Shown in pieces: positions 1 through 6,324 of a stretch of DNA of 15,595 nucleotides. The translations under genes were made by a program, and so were the position numbers. The number at the start of each line of letters is the position of its first letter. The stretch's first letter is position 1. The notes beneath the pieces were generated by a model that saw nothing but the letters and a program-made list of their open reading frames with translations, did not search any database and was not told the origin of the DNA. Origin of the DNA: an uncultured Chloroflexota bacterium. GTDB taxonomy: Bacteria > Chloroflexota > Limnocylindria > Limnocylindrales > Limnocylindraceae. Location of the stretch: positions 1 through 15,595 of the forward strand of contig CAJARA010000009.1 of the NCBI GenBank assembly GCA_903944295.1, read 5' to 3'.

Positions 1-570
1 ATTGAGACGCCGATCATTCCACTCAACCTGGTTGCCGCGGCGGAGGCGAGCTTCATTGCGCGCTCCGTTGACACGCACTCCGAGCATCTGCAGGAGATGA
101 TGCACCGAGCCGGCGAGCACACTGGTGCCGCCTTCCTTGAGGTGCTGCAGAACTGCAACATCTTCAACGACGGCGCATGGCGCGACTTCACCGACAAGTC
201 GGTCAAGGAAGATCGTATGCTGGTGTTGAAGCACGGCGAGCCGATGATCTTCGGCGCCGAGAAGAACAAGGGGATCCGCCTCAACGGGCTGCAGCCTGAA
301 GTGGTGACGATCGGCGAGAACGGCGTCACCGTTGCCGACCTCTGGGTCCACGACGAAACAGATCAAGATGCGACGCGTACGCAGATCCTGAGTCGCATGT
401 GGTGGCCAGACTTCCCGGTTCCGGTTGGCGTCTTCCGCCGCGTGCCGCGACCAACGCACGACCAGCTGCTCGTGGCACAGATTGACGAGGCGAAGGCGGC
501 GCGTGCTGCGAAGGGTCCCGTTGATCTGCAGCGACTCCTCTCCGGCGGGGAGACCTGGACCGTCTCTTGA
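1..570 (+). CDS. korB: 2-oxoglutarate:ferredoxin oxidoreductase, beta subunit (3' part)
   Basis: The reading frame is open from the first base, so the 5' end lies outside the window and only the C-terminal 189 residues are present. The beta subunit of this enzyme binds thiamine diphosphate and works with the alpha subunit (KorA) to decarboxylate 2-oxoglutarate oxidatively, giving succinyl-CoA and reduced ferredoxin in the cytoplasm. The fragment carries the stretch LQNCNIFNDGAW, which I recognise from KorB-type beta subunits, followed by the conserved HGEPMIFG and NKGIRLNG segments. The ThDP-binding part must lie upstream. The stop codon overlaps the TTG start of the next gene, so it heads or continues a + strand operon; korA is expected just upstream. 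A related 2-oxoacid (pyruvate-type) substrate cannot be ruled out from the C-terminus alone. Confidence 0.85.
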   Translation: METPIIPLNLVAAAEASFIARSVDTHSEHLQEMMHRAGEHTGAAFLEVLQNCNIFNDGAWRDFTDKSVKEDRMLVLKHGEPMIFGAEKNKGIRLNGLQPEVVTIGENGVTVADLWVHDETDQDATRTQILSRMWWPDFPVPVGVFRRVPRPTHDQLLVAQIDEAKAARAAKGPVDLQRLLSGGETWTVS

Positions 571-1004
571 GCGAACAGGCGCAGGGCGCTCCACACCTCT
601 ACATACTCGCCGACGATCTGATCTGGGCGACGCGACTCGCCGGTCAGGGTCGCACCCTTGGCGCGCAGGTGACCACGCTGAAAGGCGTTGCAGAACTTCG
701 TGACCTTCTGTCGCGCGGAGCAGTGGGCACACGCGATCTGATTGCGATCGACACGACCACGCGCGCTGAAGAGCCAATCGCCCTGGTACGCGAGGCGGCG
801 GTCGCTGGCCGTGTTCTCGCCCTCGTGCAGCACGACGATCCAGCCCTTCGTGCCGCCGCACTCGAGGCGGGGGCGCTGCGCGCTACGCCGTACCGCGCCC
901 TCTTTGAGCGCGGACATGCGATCCTCGCAGAGTTGCTCGACCTGCCACTCCCCACCGTGGGGAGCCTGGAGGCGCCGAGCCCAAGCGGAGGTGTCGTTTC
1001 ATGA
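567..1004 (+). CDS. Receiver-like (CheY-fold) protein of unknown function
   Basis: This 145-aa protein is not one I recognise by name. Its pattern resembles a response-regulator receiver fold: an N-terminal strand LYILADD, a central strand DLIAIDTT, then VLALVQHDDPALRAAALEAGALRATPY, which matches the order of the third to fifth strands and the 'GA' turn of receivers. The lysine expected near the end of the fifth strand is absent, and no output domain follows, so it may be a pseudo-receiver acting by protein contact. The start is TTG at 567, overlapping the korB stop as TTGA; a GGGGAG sequence lies 14 nt upstream. Its own stop overlaps the next ATG as ATGA, so it is translationally coupled on both sides. 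The receiver call is a fold-level guess. Confidence 0.6.
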   Translation: MSEQAQGAPHLYILADDLIWATRLAGQGRTLGAQVTTLKGVAELRDLLSRGAVGTRDLIAIDTTTRAEEPIALVREAAVAGRVLALVQHDDPALRAAALEAGALRATPYRALFERGHAILAELLDLPLPTVGSLEAPSPSGGVVS

Positions 1005-2248
1005 GTGACCGAAGCGCCGAGATCAGCACCGCCTACGCCGCCGCCCTGCCGAGCCTTGGCGCGGGCCACGCCCTTGAGGCGCGCCTGATCGGTCCCGCCG
1101 CGTATGCCGCGCGACTCTCCGCCGCGCGCGACGCGGTGAACGACGCGGGACTCGATGCCGTTCTGCTCGGCTTCGGTGCCGACATGCGCTACCTCACCGG
1201 CTACGTTGCGCCAGCACTGGAGCGACTCACGATGCTCGTGGTCCCCGCGCGCGGCGAGGCGACACTGATCGTGCCGCGACTTGAAGCTGGCATGGCGGGC
1301 GACGCGCCAGCGATGCGCGGCGGCCACGTTGCCACCATCCCGTTCGGCGAGACTGACGACCCATTCGCACTCGTCGCCACGGCGGTGCGCGCCGGTGCGC
1401 GCGCGGGCAACTCAACAATTGGCGTTGCGATCTCTGACCGACTCTGGGCAACCTTCGTCTTGCGCATTGAGGCGGCGCTTGCACGCGGCGGCGCAACGGC
1501 GAAGATGCGCCTCGCCTCTGACGCCATTGGGAAGCTGCGCATGGTGAAGGCGCCAGAAGAGGCGGCCCTCCTGCGTGCCGCCGGTCGCGCCGTTGACACG
1601 GTGGTGACGGCGATCACCAGCGGCAAACTCGTTGGCCGAACGGAGAACGACGTAGCGCGCGAGGTGCGCGAGCGACTCACCAGCGCTGGGCACGAGGTTG
1701 CCTCATTCGCCATTGTTGGCTCGGGCAAGAACTCCGCCTCACCGCACCATGAAGCCTCAGCTAAGGTGATTGAGGCGGGCGACGCGATTGTCCTGGACAT
1801 TGGCGGGCAGTTTGGTGGCTACGGATCAGACACCACGCGCACGATCTGGGTGACCGGCCCGAACGGCGCCGTTCCACCAACCGACGACTTCCTGCACCGC
1901 TACGCGATCCTGAAGCAGGCGCATCAGGCGGCAACGGATCACGTGCGTCCAGGCGTCAGCTGTGAATCGGTGGACCAGGCGGCACGCGCCGTGATCGAAG
2001 CCGCCGGACTTGGGGAGCGCTTCTTCCATCGCACCGGACACGGCATCGGCCTTGAAGAGCATGAGGATCCATACATCGTCAAAGGCAACGCCACGAAGCT
2101 CGTCCCAGGTCACGCCTTCAGCATTGAGCCTGGCATCTACGTTGAGGGGCTGAACGGTGCGCGCATCGAAGATATCGTCCTCTGCGGTGAGAGCGCCGTT
2201 GATCAACTGAACCTTACGAGCCGGGAACTCTATGTGGTGGCCGGGTGA
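1001..2248 (+). CDS. M24-family aminopeptidase (Xaa-Pro aminopeptidase/dipeptidase type)
   Basis: A 415-aa pita-bread metallopeptidase with an N-terminal creatinase-like domain (about residues 30-165) and a C-terminal M24 catalytic domain (about 180-410). All five dinuclear-metal ligands are visible: D266 (VLDIGG), D277 (GSDTTRT), H347 (HRTGHGIGLEEHE), E376 (SIEPGIY) and E390 (ARIED). The substrate-side His pair in SPHHEA (249-250) is also present. Members release N-terminal residues before proline or cleave X-Pro dipeptides in the cytoplasm, so it probably recycles proline peptides. The ATG start overlaps the previous stop (ATGA) and has a GGAGG at 987-991, 9 nt upstream. There is no signal peptide. 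Whether it is an aminopeptidase P or a prolidase cannot be decided from sequence alone. Confidence 0.9.
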   Translation: MSDRSAEISTAYAAALPSLGAGHALEARLIGPAAYAARLSAARDAVNDAGLDAVLLGFGADMRYLTGYVAPALERLTMLVVPARGEATLIVPRLEAGMAGDAPAMRGGHVATIPFGETDDPFALVATAVRAGARAGNSTIGVAISDRLWATFVLRIEAALARGGATAKMRLASDAIGKLRMVKAPEEAALLRAAGRAVDTVVTAITSGKLVGRTENDVAREVRERLTSAGHEVASFAIVGSGKNSASPHHEASAKVIEAGDAIVLDIGGQFGGYGSDTTRTIWVTGPNGAVPPTDDFLHRYAILKQAHQAATDHVRPGVSCESVDQAARAVIEAAGLGERFFHRTGHGIGLEEHEDPYIVKGNATKLVPGHAFSIEPGIYVEGLNGARIEDIVLCGESAVDQLNLTSRELYVVAG

Positions 2249-2556
2249 GCGACGCGCCAGTCAACAGCGCACCGCAACTGCAGAAGCAGGCAACGGCGGC
2301 ACAGCTGCGCCGCATGGTGAAGTCGCGCCCGTATCTTCCAGTGCATGAGATTCGTCGCACCTACGGACTCCCTGGCGACGAAGATCTCACCGTGAAGATC
2401 TCAACGCCAGATGGTGACGCATGGATTGGCCTCCCTGATCGCGAAGCGAAGCTGATTGAGACTCTTGTCAAGCAGGGTGAGGTCGGCCTGATCTTTCACG
2501 AGATGCCCCGCGCGCGCGTGGTGCTCGGTATTCACGGCGCAACGCTGCACGCGTAA
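2245..2556 (+). CDS. Conserved-looking hypothetical protein, 103 aa
   Basis: A soluble 103-aa protein of unknown function. The first 25 residues are polar and Gln/Ala-rich; the rest alternates beta-like and helical segments (PYLPVHEIRRTYGLPGDEDL, then DAWIGLPDREAKLIETLVKQG, then VGLIFHEMPRARVVLGIHGA). There is no membrane segment or metal motif. It starts with GTG at 2245 overlapping the peptidase stop as GTGA, with only a weak GGTGG upstream, so translation probably depends on coupling. It is the last gene of the korB operon and ends 16 nt before the convergent alkyltransferase gene. The tight overlaps argue that it is real; no function can be assigned. Confidence 0.7.
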   Translation: MSDAPVNSAPQLQKQATAAQLRRMVKSRPYLPVHEIRRTYGLPGDEDLTVKISTPDGDAWIGLPDREAKLIETLVKQGEVGLIFHEMPRARVVLGIHGATLHA

Positions 2557-2572
2557 CGCAACGCGCGAAAAA

Positions 2573-3127
2573 CTAGTCGACCAGCACCCCTTCACTCGCC
2601 AGCAGCGCGCGCTTAAAGTCGAGCGGCGCCTTCCCGCCGGGTCGCCATCGACTCCCCGCGCCACCGCCGTATCCGCCGATCCCACGCGCCGAAAGGACGC
2701 GGTGGCAGGGGAGCAGCAGCGGAATCGGATTCTTGCCGAGCGCACCGCCAACCGCACGCGCTGCGCGTGGTGAGCCGGTCGCCACGGCAAGTTCGCCGTA
2801 ACTCACGCTGCTGCCGCGCCGAATCTTTGCGAGCGCCATCAAGACGCTGCGTTCAAACGGTGTGCAGTCAGATAGGTCACTCGCGGCGATCAGTTCGCGC
2901 GCGCGAACCTCGCCACGCAGCACACCGCGCATCAGTTGCGCAAGGTCGCGCTCGCTACGAATAGGTCCACGAGCGCGCGTGTCGCTCGATTGAGAGAGCT
3001 CCGGAAGCGGCGCGCGCGGATCGAGTGCGATGGCGCGGATGCGGCCGTTGCGGACCAGCACGGGGAGCGGCCCCCAGGGGCTGCTCCAGCGCATCACGAC
3101 CACCGTATTGAGCACGGATCTTGCCAT
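2573..3127 (-). CDS. ogt: Methylated-DNA--[protein]-cysteine S-methyltransferase (O6-alkylguanine repair)
   Basis: A 184-aa suicide repair protein that moves the alkyl group from O6-alkylguanine in DNA to its own cysteine. The acceptor C141 sits in the family signature PCHRV. Y110 and the helix RAARAVGGAL (121-130), which holds the DNA-flipping arginine, precede it, and the C-terminal GGYGGG and KRALLASEG match the usual end of the catalytic domain. The N-terminal domain (about residues 12-90) is the short Ogt type, without an Ada domain. The ATG at 3127 has no clear Shine-Dalgarno. An internal ATG at residue 12 (MRWSSPWGPL) begins where family members usually begin and follows a weak GGTGG, so the true protein may be 173 aa. 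It is divergent from copA by 44 nt. The symbol could equally be given as ada-type mgt. Confidence 0.92.
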   Translation of the reverse strand: MARSVLNTVVVMRWSSPWGPLPVLVRNGRIRAIALDPRAPLPELSQSSDTRARGPIRSERDLAQLMRGVLRGEVRARELIAASDLSDCTPFERSVLMALAKIRRGSSVSYGELAVATGSPRAARAVGGALGKNPIPLLLPCHRVLSARGIGGYGGGAGSRWRPGGKAPLDFKRALLASEGVLVD

Positions 3128-3131
3128 GCGG

Positions 3132-3156
3132 AGAGCCTAGCGCCCCGAGAGGCTCT
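3132..3156. promoter_or_regulatory. Inverted repeat in the ogt/copA divergent region
   Basis: AGAGCCT (3132-3138) and its exact complement AGGCTCT (3150-3156) are separated by 11 nt. The repeat lies between the divergent ogt and copA starts and directly abuts the copA operator palindrome. It could bind a dimeric regulator or form a stem in the ogt leader. The arms are only 7 bp, so chance is possible. Confidence 0.3.
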
Positions 3157-3173
3157 ATACTCCCCAGGAGTAT
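3156..3173 (+). promoter_or_regulatory. copA -10 box and CsoR-like operator palindrome
   Basis: A perfect palindrome ATACTCC-CCA-GGAGTAT spans 3157-3173. Its left arm contains a -10-like TATACT (3156-3161), and its right arm includes the first two bases of the copA ATG at 3172. CsoR copper-sensing repressors bind C/G-rich palindromes with flanking TA/AT steps, and this one has that form and sits before a copper exporter, so a copper-released repressor is the best guess. No good -35 is seen. A MerR-type CueR site would lie between -35 and -10, which this does not. No csoR gene is in the window. Confidence 0.6.
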
Positions 3174-5505
3174 GCAAAATGTAAGCGCACCAACGGCTCC
3201 CGCGGTGGTGGATACGGCCGAGATCGCCCTCCCCATCACGGGGATGACCTGCGCCTCGTGCGTCAATCGCATCGACCGATTCCTGCGCAAGGCGGATGGT
3301 GTCAGCGAGGTGAGCGTCAACCTTGCCACCGAGAGCGCCACGATCCGCTACCTCCCAGAGATCACTGGCGCCGCCGATCTTGCGCGCGTCATCTCAAACG
3401 CCGGCTACGAAGTTCCTGCCGCGGCGCTCGACCTTGCGGGGCGAAACAACGAAGGCGAACGCGAAGCGGCACGCGAGGCGATGGAGCTCACACGCGTTGC
3501 GGCGCGTGAGCGCGAGAAGCAAGCACTCCTGCGCGGCGGAGTTGCCGCAACCGCCTTCGGCCTCATCGCAATGATCTTCATGCTGCAGCCGTGGCTCTTC
3601 ATCTCCATGGAGCGCATCAACTGGATCCTGATCGTGCCCTCAACGCTGGTGCAGTTCGTTATTGGTTGGCGCTTCCATGCACGCGCGCTCCGTGCACTTA
3701 GACACGGCAGCCTCACCATGGAGACGCTCGTCAGCCTCGGCACAACATCTGCATGGGCATGGTCCGTTGCCATCACTCTCTTCCATGATCAGCTGATGCG
3801 CGTTGGCGTGCCAGCGCATGCCACCTGGGACGCAGCGGCACTCATCCTTGGATTCGTCTCACTCGGTCGCTGGCTTGAGGCGCGCGCCAAGGACGCCTCC
3901 ACCAGTGCGGTACGCAGCCTCCTTGCACTGCGGCCAGAGAGTGCAGAACTGCTAACGAGCGCAAGCGATCCAGCAGGAAAAAGCGTCCCGCGCACCAGCG
4001 TCATTGCTGGCGATCTCCTGCTGGTGCGTCCAGGTGGCCGCGTTCCAGTGGACGGCGTCATCATCAGCGGTCGCGCCGCGATTGACGAATCACTTCTCAC
4101 CGGTGAATCGGCGCCAGTGGAGCGCGGCGAAGGCGATCGTGTAGTTGCTGGCGCGCTCCTCACTGATGCGTCGCTCGTGATGCGTGCCACCGCCGTTGGG
4201 GAGGGGACGACGCTTGCGCGCATTGTCGCCGCCGTGGAGAAGGCGCAGGCATCAAAGCCTGCCATTGCGCGACTCGCCGATCGCATCTCGGAGATCTTCG
4301 TCCCCACGATCATCCTGATCAGCATCCTCACCTTCGTCGGCTGGTATCTCTTCGGCGCGGAGCCGAAGCTCGTCCGCGCGGTTGCTACCGCTATCGCCGT
4401 GCTTGTGGTTGCCTGCCCGTGTGCAATGGGACTCGCCACGCCCACCGCCGTGATCGTGGGGATGGGTCGCGGCGCAGAGGCGGGGATCCTGGTCCGCGAC
4501 GCGGCGCTGCTCGAGAGCGCTGGCAAGATGAAGGCGATCCTCTGGGATAAGACGGGCACTCTCACCACCGGATCACTGCAACTCGCCGCACTCCGCCCGC
4601 ATCCAGCCGGCCCCTTTGCCAGCGATCCCGACGCGCTCCTTCGCGCCGTTGCCGCCGCAGAGGCGCGATCCGAGCACCCGCTCGCACGTGGCGTGGTTGC
4701 CGCCGCAGCTGCTCGCAGCGTGGCGCTTCCAACCGCAACCGATGTTGAACTTGTCCCAGGTCGCGGCCTTCGCGCAACGGTGGACGGTCGCCGTCTTGAG
4801 ATCGGCAATAAGGGCATGTTCAGCAGCAGTGACGCAGCAAGCGCACTCGACGCGTGGGCGAGCGAGGCGGCGGAGTCTGGCGCAACACCGCTCTACGTGA
4901 TTGCAGACAGCACCCCCGCCGGCATCATCAGCCTCGCCGATTCGGTGCGACCTGAATCTGCCGCCGCCATTCGCGCACTCGCTGATCGCGGCATCATCTC
5001 GTGGATCGTCTCTGGTGATCGCCAGGAGGTGGTGAATGCCGTCGCGAACGCCGTGGGCGTGCCCCGTGATCAAGCACTCGGTGGCATCTTGCCGAGCGGC
5101 AAGGCTGACGTCGTCGAAAAAGTCCGCGCAACACACGGCAGCGTGGGGATGGTCGGTGATGGCATCAACGACGCACCCGCACTCGCCGCCGCCGACGTTG
5201 GCATTGCGGTGGGTGGCGGCACCGAAGTGGCGAGTGAAGCGGCCGCCGCAACCCTCTCGAGTGGCAGCCCGAGCGCCGTCCCAGCACTTGTGGATCTCGC
5301 CCGCGCCACGACACGAACGATTCGCCAGAACCTCGCCTGGGCTTTCGGCTACAACCTGCTCCTCGTCCCACTCGCCGCCGGCCTCGCCCTCCCAGCCTTC
5401 GGCATTGGGCTCGACCCCGCCCTCGCCGCCGCCGCGATGGGCCTCTCCAGCGTCAGCGTGGTCGCCAACTCCCTGCGCCTGCGGAGGCTGAAGCTCACCT
5501 CCTAA
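3172..5505 (+). CDS. copA: Cu(I)-exporting P1B-type ATPase
   Basis: A 777-aa heavy-metal ATPase that pumps Cu(I) out across the cytoplasmic membrane. Domains in order: one HMA domain (about 18-83) with the copper motif GMTCASC (C27, C30); first membrane helices (about 120-240); actuator loop with TGES (310-313); the transmembrane CPC motif (415-417) typical of Cu/Ag pumps; the phosphorylated D459 in DKTGT; the nucleotide-domain HP pair in SEHPLA (502-503); and the hinge GDGINDAP (662-669). YN (727-728) and MGLSS (756-760) in the last two helices are the copper-site residues of CopA, which argues for Cu(I) rather than Zn/Cd. I chose ATG 3172 because it lies 18 nt before the HMA-domain start region and just downstream of a -10 box; the mRNA would be nearly leaderless. 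The in-frame TTG at 3121 is inside the divergent ogt start. A tRNA-Ser 3'-half fragment follows 4 nt after the stop. Confidence 0.95.
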   Translation: MQNVSAPTAPAVVDTAEIALPITGMTCASCVNRIDRFLRKADGVSEVSVNLATESATIRYLPEITGAADLARVISNAGYEVPAAALDLAGRNNEGEREAAREAMELTRVAAREREKQALLRGGVAATAFGLIAMIFMLQPWLFISMERINWILIVPSTLVQFVIGWRFHARALRALRHGSLTMETLVSLGTTSAWAWSVAITLFHDQLMRVGVPAHATWDAAALILGFVSLGRWLEARAKDASTSAVRSLLALRPESAELLTSASDPAGKSVPRTSVIAGDLLLVRPGGRVPVDGVIISGRAAIDESLLTGESAPVERGEGDRVVAGALLTDASLVMRATAVGEGTTLARIVAAVEKAQASKPAIARLADRISEIFVPTIILISILTFVGWYLFGAEPKLVRAVATAIAVLVVACPCAMGLATPTAVIVGMGRGAEAGILVRDAALLESAGKMKAILWDKTGTLTTGSLQLAALRPHPAGPFASDPDALLRAVAAAEARSEHPLARGVVAAAAARSVALPTATDVELVPGRGLRATVDGRRLEIGNKGMFSSSDAASALDAWASEAAESGATPLYVIADSTPAGIISLADSVRPESAAAIRALADRGIISWIVSGDRQEVVNAVANAVGVPRDQALGGILPSGKADVVEKVRATHGSVGMVGDGINDAPALAAADVGIAVGGGTEVASEAAAATLSSGSPSAVPALVDLARATTRTIRQNLAWAFGYNLLLVPLAAGLALPAFGIGLDPALAAAAMGLSSVSVVANSLRLRRLKLTS

Positions 5506-5509
5506 CGCG

Positions 5510-5574
5510 CCGCATTGGAAATGCGGTTTGGGGGCAACCCCATCGAGGGTTCGAATCCCTCTCTCTCCGCCACT
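5510..5574 (+). pseudogene. tRNA-Ser(GGA) 3' half, copy A
   Basis: The sequence runs from the anticodon stem to CCA: CCGCA (5510-5514), loop TTGGAAA with anticodon GGA (5517-5519), TGCGG (5522-5526), a GGGGG/CCCC variable arm (5530-5541), T stem-loop GAGGG-TTCGAAT-CCCTC (5545-5561), acceptor strand TCTCTCC (5562-5568), discriminator G and encoded CCA (5570-5572). A long variable arm plus GGA identifies a serine tRNA. The 5' acceptor and D arm are missing: the upstream sequence is the 3' end of copA, which pairs poorly with the acceptor strand and has no D-loop GG. It is therefore a partial gene. Positions 5514-5574 are repeated exactly at 6264-6324. Confidence 0.88.
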
Positions 5575-5670
5575 CCTTCCCGCACGAAACGCCACCATTC
5601 CGTAGTTCGGGACGGTCTCCTCATCGACGCCGCCGTGGCGAGCGCCTACCTGGAGACCAGATACTAATAA

Positions 5671-5690
5671 CGGCTTATAGGGCGACTCTT
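5671..5690 (+). repeat. 20-bp direct repeat, left copy
   Basis: cggcttatagggcgactctt occurs here and again at 6126-6145 with one difference (A to T at the ninth base). The pair flanks the 5724-6122 gene closely. The last two bases also form part of the putative -35 box of that gene. Confidence 0.75.
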
Positions 5691-5717
5691 GTTTTTCTTT
5701 AATCTCTGTACTAAAAT
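5689..5717 (+). promoter_or_regulatory. Sigma-70-like promoter for the 5724 gene
   Basis: TTGTTT (5689-5694) and TAAAAT (5712-5717) are separated by 17 nt, the preferred spacing. The predicted transcription start falls at about 5723-5725, on the ATG at 5724, so the message would be leaderless. No Shine-Dalgarno is seen before this ATG, which agrees. Confidence 0.55.
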
Positions 5718-5723
5718 TTAGAT

Positions 5724-6122
5724 ATGACCGACTATACAAATACAAATATTTCCGACCCAGCTATTAAGAAAATGCTGGATGATTACTTCGAAGTAATGCA
5801 CAAGCAAGATATGAACTTGTTTGACACTGTTTTTCACAAGGACTGTGCCTTGTATTCAGCCCAGACCGGTGAAATCTCACTACGTCCATATCTTGTTTAT
5901 AGAGACGTCGTTGTAAATCGCAAGTCTCCTTTCGATACCGGCAACACACGTCGTGACAAGGTTTTAATGTTTGATCAGATATCTCCAACACTGGCCGTAG
6001 TCCGAGTCCAGCTAGAAATGTTTGGTGGAGTTATGCAGGATTACCTAAACATTGTCTTTATCGATGGTCGATGGATGATTCTGGCAAAGATGTGGGAAAG
6101 AGTCGGCGACTCAGTCGATTAA
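5724..6122 (+). CDS. NTF2-like protein, putative lumazine-binding/SnoaL-like family
   Basis: A 132-aa soluble protein with the layout of the NTF2-like superfamily: an N-terminal helix pair (AIKKMLDDYFEVMHKQDMNLFDTVFHKDCALYS), then a curved sheet including LAVVRVQLEMFGG, a DYLNIVFIDGRWMILAKMWER strand pair and a short tail. The 'Dyl..vf.dGrW.I..K.w' ending is close to the family called putative lumazine-binding (Lumazine_bd_2). Members are small cone-shaped enzymes or binding proteins; the substrate here is unknown. Base composition is clearly AT-richer than its neighbours and codon use differs, which suggests transfer. It sits alone between tRNA-Ser half-repeats, inside a pair of 20-bp direct repeats, with its own promoter. 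The ATG at 5724 is favoured by promoter position. Confidence 0.75.
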   Translation: MTDYTNTNISDPAIKKMLDDYFEVMHKQDMNLFDTVFHKDCALYSAQTGEISLRPYLVYRDVVVNRKSPFDTGNTRRDKVLMFDQISPTLAVVRVQLEMFGGVMQDYLNIVFIDGRWMILAKMWERVGDSVD

Positions 6123-6125
6123 TTC

Positions 6126-6145
6126 CGGCTTATTGGGCGACTCTT
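6126..6145 (+). repeat. 20-bp direct repeat, right copy
   Basis: cggcttattgggcgactctt starts 4 nt after the stop of the NTF2-like gene and matches 5671-5690 at 19 of 20 bases. Together the two copies bracket a 435-bp gene segment. Confidence 0.75.
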
Positions 6146-6161
6146 CTTTGGTGGGACTTTG

Positions 6162-6284
6162 GGTGGGATCTCCAATCCCTCCAGATCCCTCAAGAGTCCT
6201 CCAAACACCGGCATCTGACCTCAGCAGGCCCTAGGAGACCCTCCGATCCCTCCTCGGGGGCGAATTGGAAATGCGGTTTGGGGG
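6162..6284 (+). repeat. 123-bp repeat with iterated ATCCCTCN, copy B, leading into tRNA-Ser half
   Basis: This non-coding block matches 7602-7724 at 117 of 123 positions (differences at 6174, 6193, 6196, 6204, 6210 and 6241) and runs directly into the tRNA-derived core. It contains a small hairpin GGGAT-CTCCA-ATCCC (6165-6179) and the octamer ATCCCTC(C/A) at 6175, 6185 and 6246; a fourth copy, ATCCCTCT, lies in the T arm at 6305. The weaker similarity extends left to about 6141. The order of short iterated motifs followed by a core is what tyrosine-recombinase arm and core sites look like, but no binding is shown. Confidence 0.8.
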
Positions 6285-6324
6285 CAACCCCATCGAGGGT
6301 TCGAATCCCTCTCTCTCCGCCACT
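6264..6324 (+). pseudogene. tRNA-Ser(GGA) 3' half, copy B
   Basis: All 61 bases are identical to 5514-5574: anticodon loop with GGA, variable arm, T arm, acceptor 3' strand, G and CCA plus CT. The 5' strand of the anticodon stem is absent here (CGA precedes the loop instead of CCGC), as are the D arm and acceptor 5' strand, so no tRNA can fold. Complete identity with copy A implies a recent duplication or ongoing selection or recombination at the site. Confidence 0.88.

Larger units (their letters stand above)
5575..6324 (+). mobile_element. Candidate 750-bp gene cassette 1 bounded by tRNA-Ser 3' halves
   Basis: Identical 61-bp tRNA-derived repeats begin at 5514 and 6264, exactly 750 bp apart, so the interval could be excised or inserted as a circle of that size. 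It holds one gene of low GC content unlike its neighbours (5724-6122) and ends with a repeat-bearing 3' region followed by the tRNA half. No integrase or transposase is present, so it would need a recombinase in trans. The boundaries are placed by repeat ends; the exact crossover point inside the 61 bp is unknown. This is an inference from repeat structure. Confidence 0.55.

Noticed and set aside
2540..2572. Terminator between the convergent 103-aa gene and ogt
   Set aside because: A 5-bp CGCGT/ACGCG stem is present, but the run after it is A on the + strand and lies on the wrong side for the minus strand.
3121..3171. Upstream TTG start for copA (17 extra residues)
   Set aside because: It would lie inside the ogt start and upstream of the -10 box; ATG 3172 fits the domain start and the operator.
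5484..5572. Complete tRNA-Ser using the copA 3' end as 5' half
   Set aside because: The length fits, but only four or five acceptor pairs form and there is no D stem or D-loop GG; positions 6 and 7 mismatch.
5573..5667. Permuted tRNA with its 5' half downstream of the CCA
   Set aside because: No GGAGAGA acceptor strand or D arm was found after copy A.
4573..5745. 390-codon reading frame on the minus strand opposite copA
   Set aside because: It is antisense to a gene with every expected ATPase motif, and its composition (Gly/Arg/Cys/His-rich) is that of a shadow frame in GC-rich DNA.
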